Below, one piece after another: positions 7,632 through 15,934 of a stretch of DNA of 56,245 nt (the first letter of the stretch is position 1; each line of letters begins with the position of its first letter). The position numbers and the translations under genes are program-made. Source of the stretch: an uncultured Ruminococcus sp. GTDB lineage: Bacteria > Bacillota > Clostridia > Oscillospirales > Acutalibacteraceae. The stretch is taken from contig CALYBM010000064.1 in NCBI GenBank assembly GCA_944412525.1, forward strand, positions 1 through 56,245. The letters run 5' to 3'. The notes beneath the pieces were generated by a model. It saw nothing but the letters and a program-made list of their open reading frames with translations, did no database searches and was not told the origin of the DNA.

Positions 7632-9350
7632 TTATACCTGTTCTACCTTATAAAGCTTGAATCCGTTAAGCTCAGATACCTGATTATAGATAACTTCTCT
7701 GCCTTCCTGTGCGTATCTCACAGTGAAATATCGTTCTTTTCTGAAAGTGATATTATTATCAATCACATATATCTTATCGTACTCTAAAATAGCTTCATAA
7801 ATATTTTCTGACAGTCCACGCTTGCGAAGCTGCTCCGTGTTATGGAAATAACCGAATCCGTCAACATTGTCCAAAAATCCGTTTCTGAAGCCCCAAAGAG
7901 GATGAACAAAATTTTCGGTATATTTAAAATAATCTGTGCTTGTGCTTGGATCCAAAACATAGTATCGGTCAGGATGTCGGTCAATTTCAGCATACAGTGC
8001 GTTCGGTGCTTCGCTTGTCGCTATAGTACTTGCTGTAGATTGGAAAACCAGGCTGTAGCAACTCATAAGGCACAACAAGCTAATTGCCGAAATGAACATA
8101 TAGCTCTTTTTCATTCTCAAAACAGGTTTAACCTTGTGCGGCCTTGCCTGTTCAAAATTCACGGAGTAAAGCAGGAATATATACATTATAAGCCATATTC
8201 CGTAAATGATATAAGATTCGCCGCTGAATAAATATCGCAAAACTATGCTCGAAACAAATCCAGTTACAATATAAAGTACGGGGAAAAAAGAAAACCTTTT
8301 TTTATGATAGACAACAAAAATTATCGATATTATAAGATATACAATATAAGTAACGGCATGGCAGTCAAATGCCACAAAATGATTATATATATCGGTAAAA
8401 ATATTTCCCGTAACAAACAGGATAGTTTTATCGCTTTTACTTTGCTGAATTTGAGAAATAACCTTTAATGCGTCGTTACCAAGTGAATTGTCCTCATCGT
8501 AATAACCGCTTTTTAAAAGCTCATATTCATTTTCGGTAGTGATTCCGTAGCTGTTTAGCTGGCTTTTGATATCTGAATAACTCGGATAGGGGAGCGTAGA
8601 GATAGAATCGCTTAGCTGTTCGTATTCATAATAATTTTTTGCTTCATCGGTTGCCTGATTAACAGAATATGAATATTGATTCAATCCCGCAACAATAAGA
8701 GTTATCAGAGCAAATACAATAAGAAACGGTCTGAAGTACCAAAAAAACTTTCTAAAAGGAATTTTATATTTTTTCTTTGAAATCAAATCCCCTACAAAGA
8801 AAACTACGGCAAACGCCAAACCTATAAAGAAATATCTGTAATCAAAAAACGAACCGAAGCACACAAGAACAATCCCCGCAAAAAACGGCAGGCTGTAACG
8901 CTTGTTGTTTATTGAATTGAGCAAAAGCAAAAATCCTCCTGCAATTAGCAGGGCTGCGGTTTTGCTGCTTTGTATATCTGCGTAGTGGTTCAAAGAAAAA
9001 AGAATATTTATCAGCAAAGTAAAAATAAGTGATTTTCTTTTGCCGAATTTGTCTGCAAAAACATAGGTAACAGCAGTAAATGCCGACCAGGAAAGCAATA
9101 TTTGAGCGAGAACAAAACAGTTAAATCCCTGAAATGCGTACTGCAAAGAGCCAACCAAGGTTGAAAGTATATAATTTATTGTACTGCTGTAATAAAAATG
9201 ATAATAGCAAATGTAAAGTGAATTGTAAAAGTCTTTTTCGCTGTCATAAGAAAAGCTTGTTACCTGAATACAAAACATCATAATAACAATATTCAGCACA
9301 ACAGCAAAAAATATATTGCTTTTCAGTAAATTCAGTATTTTTTCTTTCAT
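7632..9350 (-). CDS. Polytopic membrane protein, possible GT-C type glycosyltransferase
   Basis: A 572-residue protein with about 10-12 hydrophobic segments in the first two thirds and a soluble C-terminal region of some 130 residues (after about residue 440). A large loop with YEYEQLSDSISTLPYPSYSD lies between membrane segments. The layout resembles GT-C polyprenol-phosphate-dependent glycosyltransferases and their relatives, but I do not see a convincing DxD or ExD motif, so the activity is unproven. ATG 9350 is ten bases past GGGAG; an ATG at 9359 is only one base from it. It lies 36 bases downstream of the pseudokinase gene on the same strand and likely shares its transcript. Confidence 0.7.
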   Translation of the reverse strand: MKEKILNLLKSNIFFAVVLNIVIMMFCIQVTSFSYDSEKDFYNSLYICYYHFYYSSTINYILSTLVGSLQYAFQGFNCFVLAQILLSWSAFTAVTYVFADKFGKRKSLIFTLLINILFSLNHYADIQSSKTAALLIAGGFLLLLNSINNKRYSLPFFAGIVLVCFGSFFDYRYFFIGLAFAVVFFVGDLISKKKYKIPFRKFFWYFRPFLIVFALITLIVAGLNQYSYSVNQATDEAKNYYEYEQLSDSISTLPYPSYSDIKSQLNSYGITTENEYELLKSGYYDEDNSLGNDALKVISQIQQSKSDKTILFVTGNIFTDIYNHFVAFDCHAVTYIVYLIISIIFVVYHKKRFSFFPVLYIVTGFVSSIVLRYLFSGESYIIYGIWLIMYIFLLYSVNFEQARPHKVKPVLRMKKSYMFISAISLLCLMSCYSLVFQSTASTIATSEAPNALYAEIDRHPDRYYVLDPSTSTDYFKYTENFVHPLWGFRNGFLDNVDGFGYFHNTEQLRKRGLSENIYEAILEYDKIYVIDNNITFRKERYFTVRYAQEGREVIYNQVSELNGFKLYKVEQV

Positions 9351-9386
9351 TAACGACATACTCCCGTATCAAAATATTTCCTGAAT

Positions 9387-11609
9387 TTATCTTAATCCCC
9401 TTTCTTTTTGTTCATCAACCATTAACTGAAGATTCGCTTGTTCATAGCGGTTGAATGTCACATTCTGAGAGAATTGTTCTGCTGTATATTTCGGTGTGTA
9501 CCATGTTTTTGAATTAAAGTATGACGAAATTGAAGAGTCAGAAAAAATTCTTCCTCTTCTTGCATAAATTTCATTTAAAGCAAGAGTCAGTTCATTGTCG
9601 CTTAATTCGGAAATTTCGGATTCGCTCAAATATGCCGAAGCACTGTCAGCAAAAATGTAGCTGCTGTCATTGGCACTTGTCTGACTGCTTTGAGATTTTG
9701 TCTCTTCAGCTTCGGTAGGTTGTGCGGTTGTTTCGGGCTCTTTTATGCCGAGCGATATATCAAGTGTAACGACGCTGCCGCTATCGGCTTTTGAGTTTCC
9801 GGACGGCGACTGAGCAATTACATATCCCTCAGGCCACTCATCGCTGTAGTCATATTCACCGATTTCAACAACAAATCCGTCCTCTTCAAGCAGTTTTTTT
9901 GCATAGCTGTAGCCGTATCCCACAACTCCGATCACTTCTGTTTGGGGAGTTTGTGTAGTAGGTGCAACTGTTGTTTGAGGTTCTGTGGTAGCTTCGGCGG
10001 TTGTGGCTTGTGTTGCTGCGGTGGTTTGTTTTGAGGGAGCAGTGCTGTTATCATCGCTGCCGCCGTTTGAAAGTCCCAAAACTATGCAGTATGCAATAAA
10101 TCCCAAAGCCGCAAGTATAACTACTATGCTTATTACAATAACGGCAGTATTTTTCTTTTTCTTATGTTCGTCGGTATCTGCTTCTTCATCCGATTCAAAT
10201 ACATCATAATCTTCCGTTTTATTATCATCGGATTCAGTAAGGTTATTTTCGGCGTTATCTTCTACGCTTATCGGCTCGTAGTCATCAAAAAAGCTGCCGT
10301 AATCCTTTTCCTTAATTTTTTCATCAAAGGTTTTTTCATTTTTCGTCTCATTATCAAGAGACTCATCGCCAAAGTTCATTACTTTGCTTTTTACATTAAA
10401 ATCATCTGTATCATCCGCAACAGTATTATCGGCAACTGATTCAATACTTTCCTGAGTATATGCTTCTACGGTATGGTCGTTTTGAGCGGCGCTGTTTTGA
10501 TCAATTTTACTTTCTTTAAATTGTTCAGAAGTTTCAATCTCGTCAGATTCGGATTGTCCTTGCTCATCAACCACAGCGTTAGTCGAATCATCATCTGCAG
10601 TTTCATTTTCAGTGATTCCCGTGCCGTCTGTTTCAACCTCATCGGGAATCGCACCTGTTACGGGAAGGACCTCTGCCGCTGATTTTGCTGTATCATCAAA
10701 ATCTTCATATTCGTATTCTTCAAAGACATTTTCATCAAAATCGGTTGCTTCGGGAATAATAACAGCGTCATTTTGAGCCTGTGAAAACAGCTCGTTTTTT
10801 ATTGAAGTCAAAGCATTTTTGATATTTACGGCATTTTTCCACCTGTTCTCCTTATTTGACTGACAGGCGATTACTATAACGCTTTTGAGCTTTTCACTTC
10901 CGTTTGAAGGAGCGGGAACAGATTTACCGTCAAAACGCGATTTTATTGCGTCTTCACGGTTCACTCCTTCTGTTTCAAAAGGAATCTTACCGTTATTGCT
11001 CATTGAATACATAATAAGACCGAGGGAATATAAATCCGTGGTGAAATCGGCATTTTCTTTTTTGGATATTTCCGGGGCAATATAGGACATATCAGTAATT
11101 TTTGATTCAAAATCAGAAAATCCACCGAGTTTATATTTGCCATCAGCAGATATGTATATGTTATCAGGGTTTATATTACCGTGATATATGTTGTTGTTTT
11201 CAAGCTTTTCAAGAATCGAGCTCATCTGAATACCGAAATCAATAATTTCGCCTTCATTAAATTTTTTTGATTTTAATGTGTCTGAAAGTGTTTTCAGATC
11301 TTCGGTAACTATGAAAAACTCAATTTTCTTTTTTGCGGGATTGTTGTTTACACAAATGTCAAGGTAGTTAAAAAATTCACCTAACTGTGAGATCGTCTTT
11401 AAAAAATTTGCCTCTTCGTTAATAAAATCCGTGTTGTCAATATTATACTCCTCGTTTTTTATTAACACATATCTCAACAAACCGTTAATTACAGTTCCGT
11501 CATAGTCTTTTTTGCTTACTTTGTATATTTCATTTCCGTTATCATCGGAAAGGCGGGAAATAATTTTCCAGCTTCTCAGGTTTTCGGGTAACTTAACATG
11601 TGCTGCCAT
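9387..11609 (-). CDS. Membrane pseudokinase with PASTA and YARHG domains
   Basis: A 740-residue single-pass protein built like a PknB/PrkC receptor kinase. Residues 1-275 form a protein-kinase fold: possible VAIK lysine K51, a catalytic-loop equivalent YHGNINPDN (143-150), KLGGFSDF (160-167), APE at 178-180 and D192 in TDLYSLG. The catalytic HRD aspartate is N145, the loop lysine is N147 and the DFG aspartate is G163, so phosphotransfer is unlikely. A long acidic linker (about 285-485) leads to a membrane helix (488-513). Outside the cell lie a Thr-rich stretch, one PASTA-like repeat (about 559-621) and a C-terminal YARHG domain (about 655-735, NEIYARRGRIF). The start has AGGAGATG before ATG 11609. 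Two minus-strand TATAAT elements lie upstream. Probably a wall-sensing scaffold for the neighbouring glycan genes; that role is inference. Confidence 0.85.
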   Translation of the reverse strand: MAAHVKLPENLRSWKIISRLSDDNGNEIYKVSKKDYDGTVINGLLRYVLIKNEEYNIDNTDFINEEANFLKTISQLGEFFNYLDICVNNNPAKKKIEFFIVTEDLKTLSDTLKSKKFNEGEIIDFGIQMSSILEKLENNNIYHGNINPDNIYISADGKYKLGGFSDFESKITDMSYIAPEISKKENADFTTDLYSLGLIMYSMSNNGKIPFETEGVNREDAIKSRFDGKSVPAPSNGSEKLKSVIVIACQSNKENRWKNAVNIKNALTSIKNELFSQAQNDAVIIPEATDFDENVFEEYEYEDFDDTAKSAAEVLPVTGAIPDEVETDGTGITENETADDDSTNAVVDEQGQSESDEIETSEQFKESKIDQNSAAQNDHTVEAYTQESIESVADNTVADDTDDFNVKSKVMNFGDESLDNETKNEKTFDEKIKEKDYGSFFDDYEPISVEDNAENNLTESDDNKTEDYDVFESDEEADTDEHKKKKNTAVIVISIVVILAALGFIAYCIVLGLSNGGSDDNSTAPSKQTTAATQATTAEATTEPQTTVAPTTQTPQTEVIGVVGYGYSYAKKLLEEDGFVVEIGEYDYSDEWPEGYVIAQSPSGNSKADSGSVVTLDISLGIKEPETTAQPTEAEETKSQSSQTSANDSSYIFADSASAYLSESEISELSDNELTLALNEIYARRGRIFSDSSISSYFNSKTWYTPKYTAEQFSQNVTFNRYEQANLQLMVDEQKERGLR

Positions 11610-11790
11610 TTCAACATCTCCTATATTATATTATGATCAATGTAATTCTCCAAAAATATACTATCTGCCTTATTATATCATAATATAAGCTATATTTCCA
11701 CAGATTTTATCATTTTAATAAATAAAATATTTTCTTAAAGAAACAAAATGTTATAAAAATTTATTTCAATATGCAAAAATAACCTTAAAA

Positions 11791-11819
11791 TTGACACTAA
11801 ATTATTATTGTGCTAAAAT
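11791..11819 (+). promoter_or_regulatory. Promoter of the polysaccharide ABC exporter
   Basis: TTGACA (11791-11796), 17-base spacer, then TGC-TAAAAT (-10 at 11814-11819) with an extended TGn. It lies about 45 bases before the permease start. The 254 bases from 11610 to 11863 otherwise hold only A/T-rich sequence between divergent genes. Confidence 0.8.
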
Positions 11820-11863
11820 CAAAATATAAATTATTACTTATTGTCCTTAAAGGGGATTTTAAT

Positions 11864-12706
11864 ATGAAAAACAGCGAAATAACTGTTGTTAACTCAAAGA
11901 GAGGCTTGTTTTCGCTTAATTTAAGAGAATTATGGAGTTACCGTGACCTTGTTGTCCTTTTTGTAAAGCGTGATTTAAAAAATGTATATAAGCAGACTGT
12001 GCTCGGTCCTGTTTGGATAATTATAAATCCGTTTTTGTCCTCTTTTATATTTACGGTAATCTTCGGCATGATAGCTAATATTTCTACTAACGGAGTACCT
12101 CAGTTTTTGTTTTATATGTCCGGCAATATTTTGTGGTCGTATTTTTCAAGCTGCTTCAACCGTGCAGGCTCGACTTTTTTGTCTAATGCAAGAATTTTCA
12201 GCAAAGTTTATTTTCCGCGGCTTGTTATGCCGTTGTCGGGAATTTTATATAACTCAATAACTTTTTTGATTCAGTTTTTGGTGTTTTTTATTTTGACTTT
12301 GGTTTATTTTGTATCGGGACAAAATGTGCGGCCAAACATTTTTATTCTCGCATTGCCTATTTTTATGATTCACACCGCATTTTTAGGTACAGGTGTGGGA
12401 CTGATTGTATCATCGCTCACAACAAAGTACAGAGATTTAAATGTTCTTGTATCATTTGGTCTGTCCCTATGGATGTATGTTACTCCGATTGTGTATCCCG
12501 TGTCGCAGGTCCCTCAAAATCTTCGTGCCATTATGCTGCTTAATCCTGCCGCACCGATAATTGAGGCGTTCAGATTTGCGTTTCTCGGAAGCGGAAGCAT
12601 TGAGCCGATGTATATTATAATAAGCGTGTTAGTCACTGCGGTATTACTGACATTCGGTATGTTGGTGTTTAATCAGGTTGAAAAGAATTATATAGATACG
12701 GTTTGA
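11864..12706 (+). CDS. ABC-2 permease of polysaccharide export (Wzm/TagG type)
   Basis: A 280-residue inner-membrane permease with six hydrophobic segments. Family features are the N-terminal LRELWSYRDLVVLFVKRDLK amphipathic stretch, followed by YKQTVLGPVWIIINPF, and the AAPIIEAFRFAFLG segment near the end, typical of O-antigen and teichoic-acid exporters. It would form a dimer with the ATPase encoded next to move an undecaprenyl-linked glycan out of the cell. I chose ATG 11864, eight bases after AAAGGGG; a GTG at 11810 falls inside the promoter. The stop TGA 12704-12706 is two bases from the next ATG. Confidence 0.9.
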   Translation: MKNSEITVVNSKRGLFSLNLRELWSYRDLVVLFVKRDLKNVYKQTVLGPVWIIINPFLSSFIFTVIFGMIANISTNGVPQFLFYMSGNILWSYFSSCFNRAGSTFLSNARIFSKVYFPRLVMPLSGILYNSITFLIQFLVFFILTLVYFVSGQNVRPNIFILALPIFMIHTAFLGTGVGLIVSSLTTKYRDLNVLVSFGLSLWMYVTPIVYPVSQVPQNLRAIMLLNPAAPIIEAFRFAFLGSGSIEPMYIIISVLVTAVLLTFGMLVFNQVEKNYIDTV

Positions 12707-12708
12707 TT

Positions 12709-13974
12709 ATGAGAGAAAATTGCGTTATAAAAACAGAAAATCTTACAAAAGAATATAAGCTCGGAGTAATCGGATCAGGTACTTTAAGACATGATCTGCA
12801 AAGCTGGTACGCACGCATACGGGGCAGGGAAAATCCGAATTTAAAAATCGGTGCGTCACAGTTTACCGATTCGGATCGCTTTCTCGCTCTTGATTCACTC
12901 AACCTTGAGGTAAACAGGGGAGAGAGACTTGGAATAATAGGCAGTAACGGAGCGGGTAAATCAACCTTTTTAAAGCTTTTGTCCCGTGTCACGGCTCCGA
13001 CCGACGGAGAAATCAAGTTCAGAGGCAGAATTGCGAGTATGCTCGAAGTAGGTACAGGCTTTCACCCTGAGCTTACCGGCAGAGAAAACATATATCTAAA
13101 CGGGGCCATACTCGGCATGAGTAAGGCTGAAATAACATCAAAGATTGATAAAATTATAGAATTTTCGGAATGTGAAAAATTTATAGATACGCCTGTAAAA
13201 CGCTATTCATCAGGCATGTTTGTAAAATTGGCTTTTGCGGTTGCCGCTCATCTTGACGCTGAAATTTTAATAATGGATGAGGTGCTTGCCGTAGGCGACG
13301 CAAAATTTCAGAAAAAATGCATAAATAAGATGAGAGAACTTGCTTTGTCGGAGGATCGCACCGTTTTGTATGTGTCACATAACATGAATACCATTCGTCA
13401 GTTGTGCAGCAGATGCATTGTTCTCGAACAGGGGAAAAAGATTTTTGACGGTGATGTTGAAACTGCAATCAAGATTTACCTCGGCAGTGACAGCGGCAAT
13501 GCTGTTTCTGTTGAATATGACGGGCAGTATAAAGAACCATGCAGAAGAAACGATATTGAGCTTTTGCGTGCTGAATATTTTGAAAAAACCGACAACAAAT
13601 TTTACGGTGACGAGCCTGTTTTGCTCAACCTTTTGTGGAAAAACAAGGCGGATATAAAAAATCTTTGCCTGAGGATAGAAGTCTTTGATTCGCACCGTTA
13701 TCCTGTTACGGCGTTTATTATTGAAAATTTTTATTCGGGTAGTTGCGGTGATACCGCTTCAATGCGGTTTAGGCTTAATATATCAAGAATTGTAAAGGGC
13801 GGATACGCCACACGGTATATTTTCTATGATAAACAAAACCCGACTCTGGCTTTTGAAAATGTCGAGGTTGCGACGGGGCTCGGATTCACAAAAATAATGC
13901 CCGAACAAAACGAGAATCCGTGGCAGAAGTCATGGGGAAGTGTGTATATGGATAAAATTGAAATTGATAAATAA
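12709..13974 (+). CDS. Polysaccharide ABC transporter ATPase with C-terminal Wzt-like domain
   Basis: A 421-residue nucleotide-binding subunit. The ATPase domain has Walker A GSNGAGKST (about 78-86), signature YSSGM (166-170), Walker B ILIMDE (186-191) and the H-loop in VSHNM. The last 170 residues or so form an extra beta-rich domain after SVEYDG, as in Wzt proteins that recognise the end-modified glycan (E. coli O9a) or in teichoic-acid TagH-like ATPases. Its presence suggests substrate-checked export. ATG 12709 is preferred over an in-frame TTG at 12703 that overlaps the permease stop. No glycan synthesis genes follow directly; candidates lie on the other strand at 14-22 kb. Confidence 0.9.
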   Translation: MRENCVIKTENLTKEYKLGVIGSGTLRHDLQSWYARIRGRENPNLKIGASQFTDSDRFLALDSLNLEVNRGERLGIIGSNGAGKSTFLKLLSRVTAPTDGEIKFRGRIASMLEVGTGFHPELTGRENIYLNGAILGMSKAEITSKIDKIIEFSECEKFIDTPVKRYSSGMFVKLAFAVAAHLDAEILIMDEVLAVGDAKFQKKCINKMRELALSEDRTVLYVSHNMNTIRQLCSRCIVLEQGKKIFDGDVETAIKIYLGSDSGNAVSVEYDGQYKEPCRRNDIELLRAEYFEKTDNKFYGDEPVLLNLLWKNKADIKNLCLRIEVFDSHRYPVTAFIIENFYSGSCGDTASMRFRLNISRIVKGGYATRYIFYDKQNPTLAFENVEVATGLGFTKIMPEQNENPWQKSWGSVYMDKIEIDK

Positions 13975-14031
13975 GATAATGTTTAATATTTGTGAGTTTT
14001 GTTTCAGAATACACTAAACACACATAAAATT

Positions 14032-14055
14032 ACGGCTGTTCGTTTAAACAGCCGT
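14032..14055. terminator. Bidirectional terminator between the exporter and pgcA
   Basis: Arms ACGGCTGTT and AACAGCCGT with a 6-base loop between convergent genes; TTTT follows on the plus strand and AATTTTATG on the minus strand. Confidence 0.7.
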
Positions 14056-14067
14056 TTTAAATTTAAA

Positions 14068-15789
14068 TTATTCAATTCCGAGAATTGCCTTTGATGATTT
14101 AACAAGAGCCTCGCATATTTTTTGAGCGTCGTTCCTGTCGGAACCTACTGCGGTGATATAAAGCTTAATTTTGGGTTCCGTTCCGCTCGGACGAATAATT
14201 ACAGCGTTATCGCCCTCAAGGTTAAGCGAAATAACATTTGATTTAGGAAGATCAATATCCGTGGTTTCGCCTGTTAAAATATCATTTTCTTTTTTCAAAA
14301 GATAGTCGCAAACTTTTATAACCTTGTATTTGTCAACAGACTGAGGGATATTATCTCTTACGCTGCTCATAATCTCCGACATCTTCTGCATACCTGCTGC
14401 ACCGTCAAACTCGAAAGCGTAGGTGCTGTTAAGGTAATAACCGAACTCCTCGTAGAGACCGTCGATTACTTCGGCAAGAGATTTACCCTGCTTTTTATAG
14501 TAAGCAGCCATCTCGCAGACAAGCATTGAGGCGACAACTGCGTCCTTATCTCTTACATATGTTCCCGACAAATATCCGTAGCTTTCTTCAAATCCGAACA
14601 CAAAGCGGTTTTCCTCGTGCTCCTTTTCAAGGTTTAATATAACTTCTCCTATATATTTAAAGCCTGTGAGTACATTTTTGAGTTCACATCCGTATTTTTC
14701 ACAAAGCTTGTTTATAAGTTTTGTAGTTACGATAGTTTTTACCACAACAGGATTTTCGGGCAGCTGATTGTTTGCCTTTTTGCAGGAAAGAATGTAATTT
14801 GTCAGCATCACACCGTCTTCATTACCGGTAATCAGACGGTAGCTTCCGTCATAATCCTTAACGGCAATTCCCACTCTGTCTGCGTCAGGGTCTGTAGCAA
14901 GCAGAAGATCGGGCTGCTCCTTTTCACAAAGTTCAAGTCCCTTTGCAAGTGCTTCCTTAATTTCCGGGTTAGGGTAGGGACAGGTTGTAAAATTACCGTC
15001 GGGAAGCTCCTGCTCCTTTACAACGGTTATGTCGGTAACTCCGATTCTGTTGAGAATTTTTCTAACAAGCTTATTGCCTGCTCCGTTAAGAGGAGTGTAA
15101 ACGACCTTTAGGTCGGCACCGTTGCAGATTCCGGGATTGACCTGCTGTTCCATTACCTTTTCAAGATATGTTTCATAAACTTTTTCATCAATATATTCAA
15201 TAATTCCCGATTTCAAAGCACTGTCAAAATCAGTTATTTTGACATCGTTAAAAATATCAAGCTTTGTAATTTCATTGTAAACGGCAGTAGCGGCGTCATC
15301 TGTCATCTGACATCCGTCTTCACCGTATGCCTTATAACCGTTGTACGCAGCGGGATTGTGGCTTGCTGTAACCATAATGCCTGCCCTACATTTAAAATAA
15401 CGGACAAGGTACGACAGAACGGGAGTAGGCTGTAATTCCTTTGTTATATAAACTTTAATGCCGTTTGCAGCCAAAACTCTCGCAGCTTCTATCATAAACA
15501 AGTCTGCTTTGATTCTGCTGTCGTGAGAAATCGCAACAGAACCGCTGCCGTATTTGTTGATAATATAATTAGCAAGTCCCTGTGTTGCCTGACGAACAAC
15601 ATAAATATTCATTCTGTTTGTGCCTGCACCTATTATGCCTCTGAGACCTGCCGTGCCAAATTTAAGCGAAGTGTAGAAACGCTCGTAAATTTCGTTATCG
15701 TTGCCGTTTATTTCCTTTAGTTCGGAAACTAAATCGCTGTCCTCAACGGCATTTTCACACCAATCACTATAAATTTTATTGATATCCAT
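14068..15789 (-). CDS. pgcA: Phosphoglucomutase / phosphomannomutase
   Basis: Interconverts hexose 1- and 6-phosphates in the cytosol, feeding UDP- or GDP-sugars to wall glycans. At 573 residues it matches the long PgcA/PGM2-like form of Firmicutes. The phospho-serine is S143 in GIMVTASHNP; the metal-binding loop is TDPDADR; GFEESYGYLSG is the sugar-binding loop; RPSGTEPK is the C-terminal phosphate-binding motif. ATG 15789 follows GGGGGT. It lies between a polysaccharide exporter and glycosyltransferase-like genes, consistent with supply of sugar phosphates. It has its own transcription unit: 145 bases upstream and a terminator downstream. Confidence 0.93.
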   Translation of the reverse strand: MDINKIYSDWCENAVEDSDLVSELKEINGNDNEIYERFYTSLKFGTAGLRGIIGAGTNRMNIYVVRQATQGLANYIINKYGSGSVAISHDSRIKADLFMIEAARVLAANGIKVYITKELQPTPVLSYLVRYFKCRAGIMVTASHNPAAYNGYKAYGEDGCQMTDDAATAVYNEITKLDIFNDVKITDFDSALKSGIIEYIDEKVYETYLEKVMEQQVNPGICNGADLKVVYTPLNGAGNKLVRKILNRIGVTDITVVKEQELPDGNFTTCPYPNPEIKEALAKGLELCEKEQPDLLLATDPDADRVGIAVKDYDGSYRLITGNEDGVMLTNYILSCKKANNQLPENPVVVKTIVTTKLINKLCEKYGCELKNVLTGFKYIGEVILNLEKEHEENRFVFGFEESYGYLSGTYVRDKDAVVASMLVCEMAAYYKKQGKSLAEVIDGLYEEFGYYLNSTYAFEFDGAAGMQKMSEIMSSVRDNIPQSVDKYKVIKVCDYLLKKENDILTGETTDIDLPKSNVISLNLEGDNAVIIRPSGTEPKIKLYITAVGSDRNDAQKICEALVKSSKAILGIE

Positions 15790-15934
15790 AAAATACCCCC
15801 AAATATAGTTTTGAACACATTTTTAATTATATTCAAATATCTATGTTTAAGATAACCAATAAGTAATATATCATAAACACAAACAAATTACAAGTTTTAT
15901 ATTGCCGATAATTTATAAGCAAATTTGACATATT

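Noticed and set aside
9387-11609. Active PknB/PrkC kinase
   Set aside because: The HRD and DFG aspartates are absent, so only the pseudokinase call is justified.
12669-13016. A 115-codon minus-strand open frame across the ABC transporter genes
   Set aside because: Antisense to Walker A and the permease end; no ribosome site and no recognisable protein.
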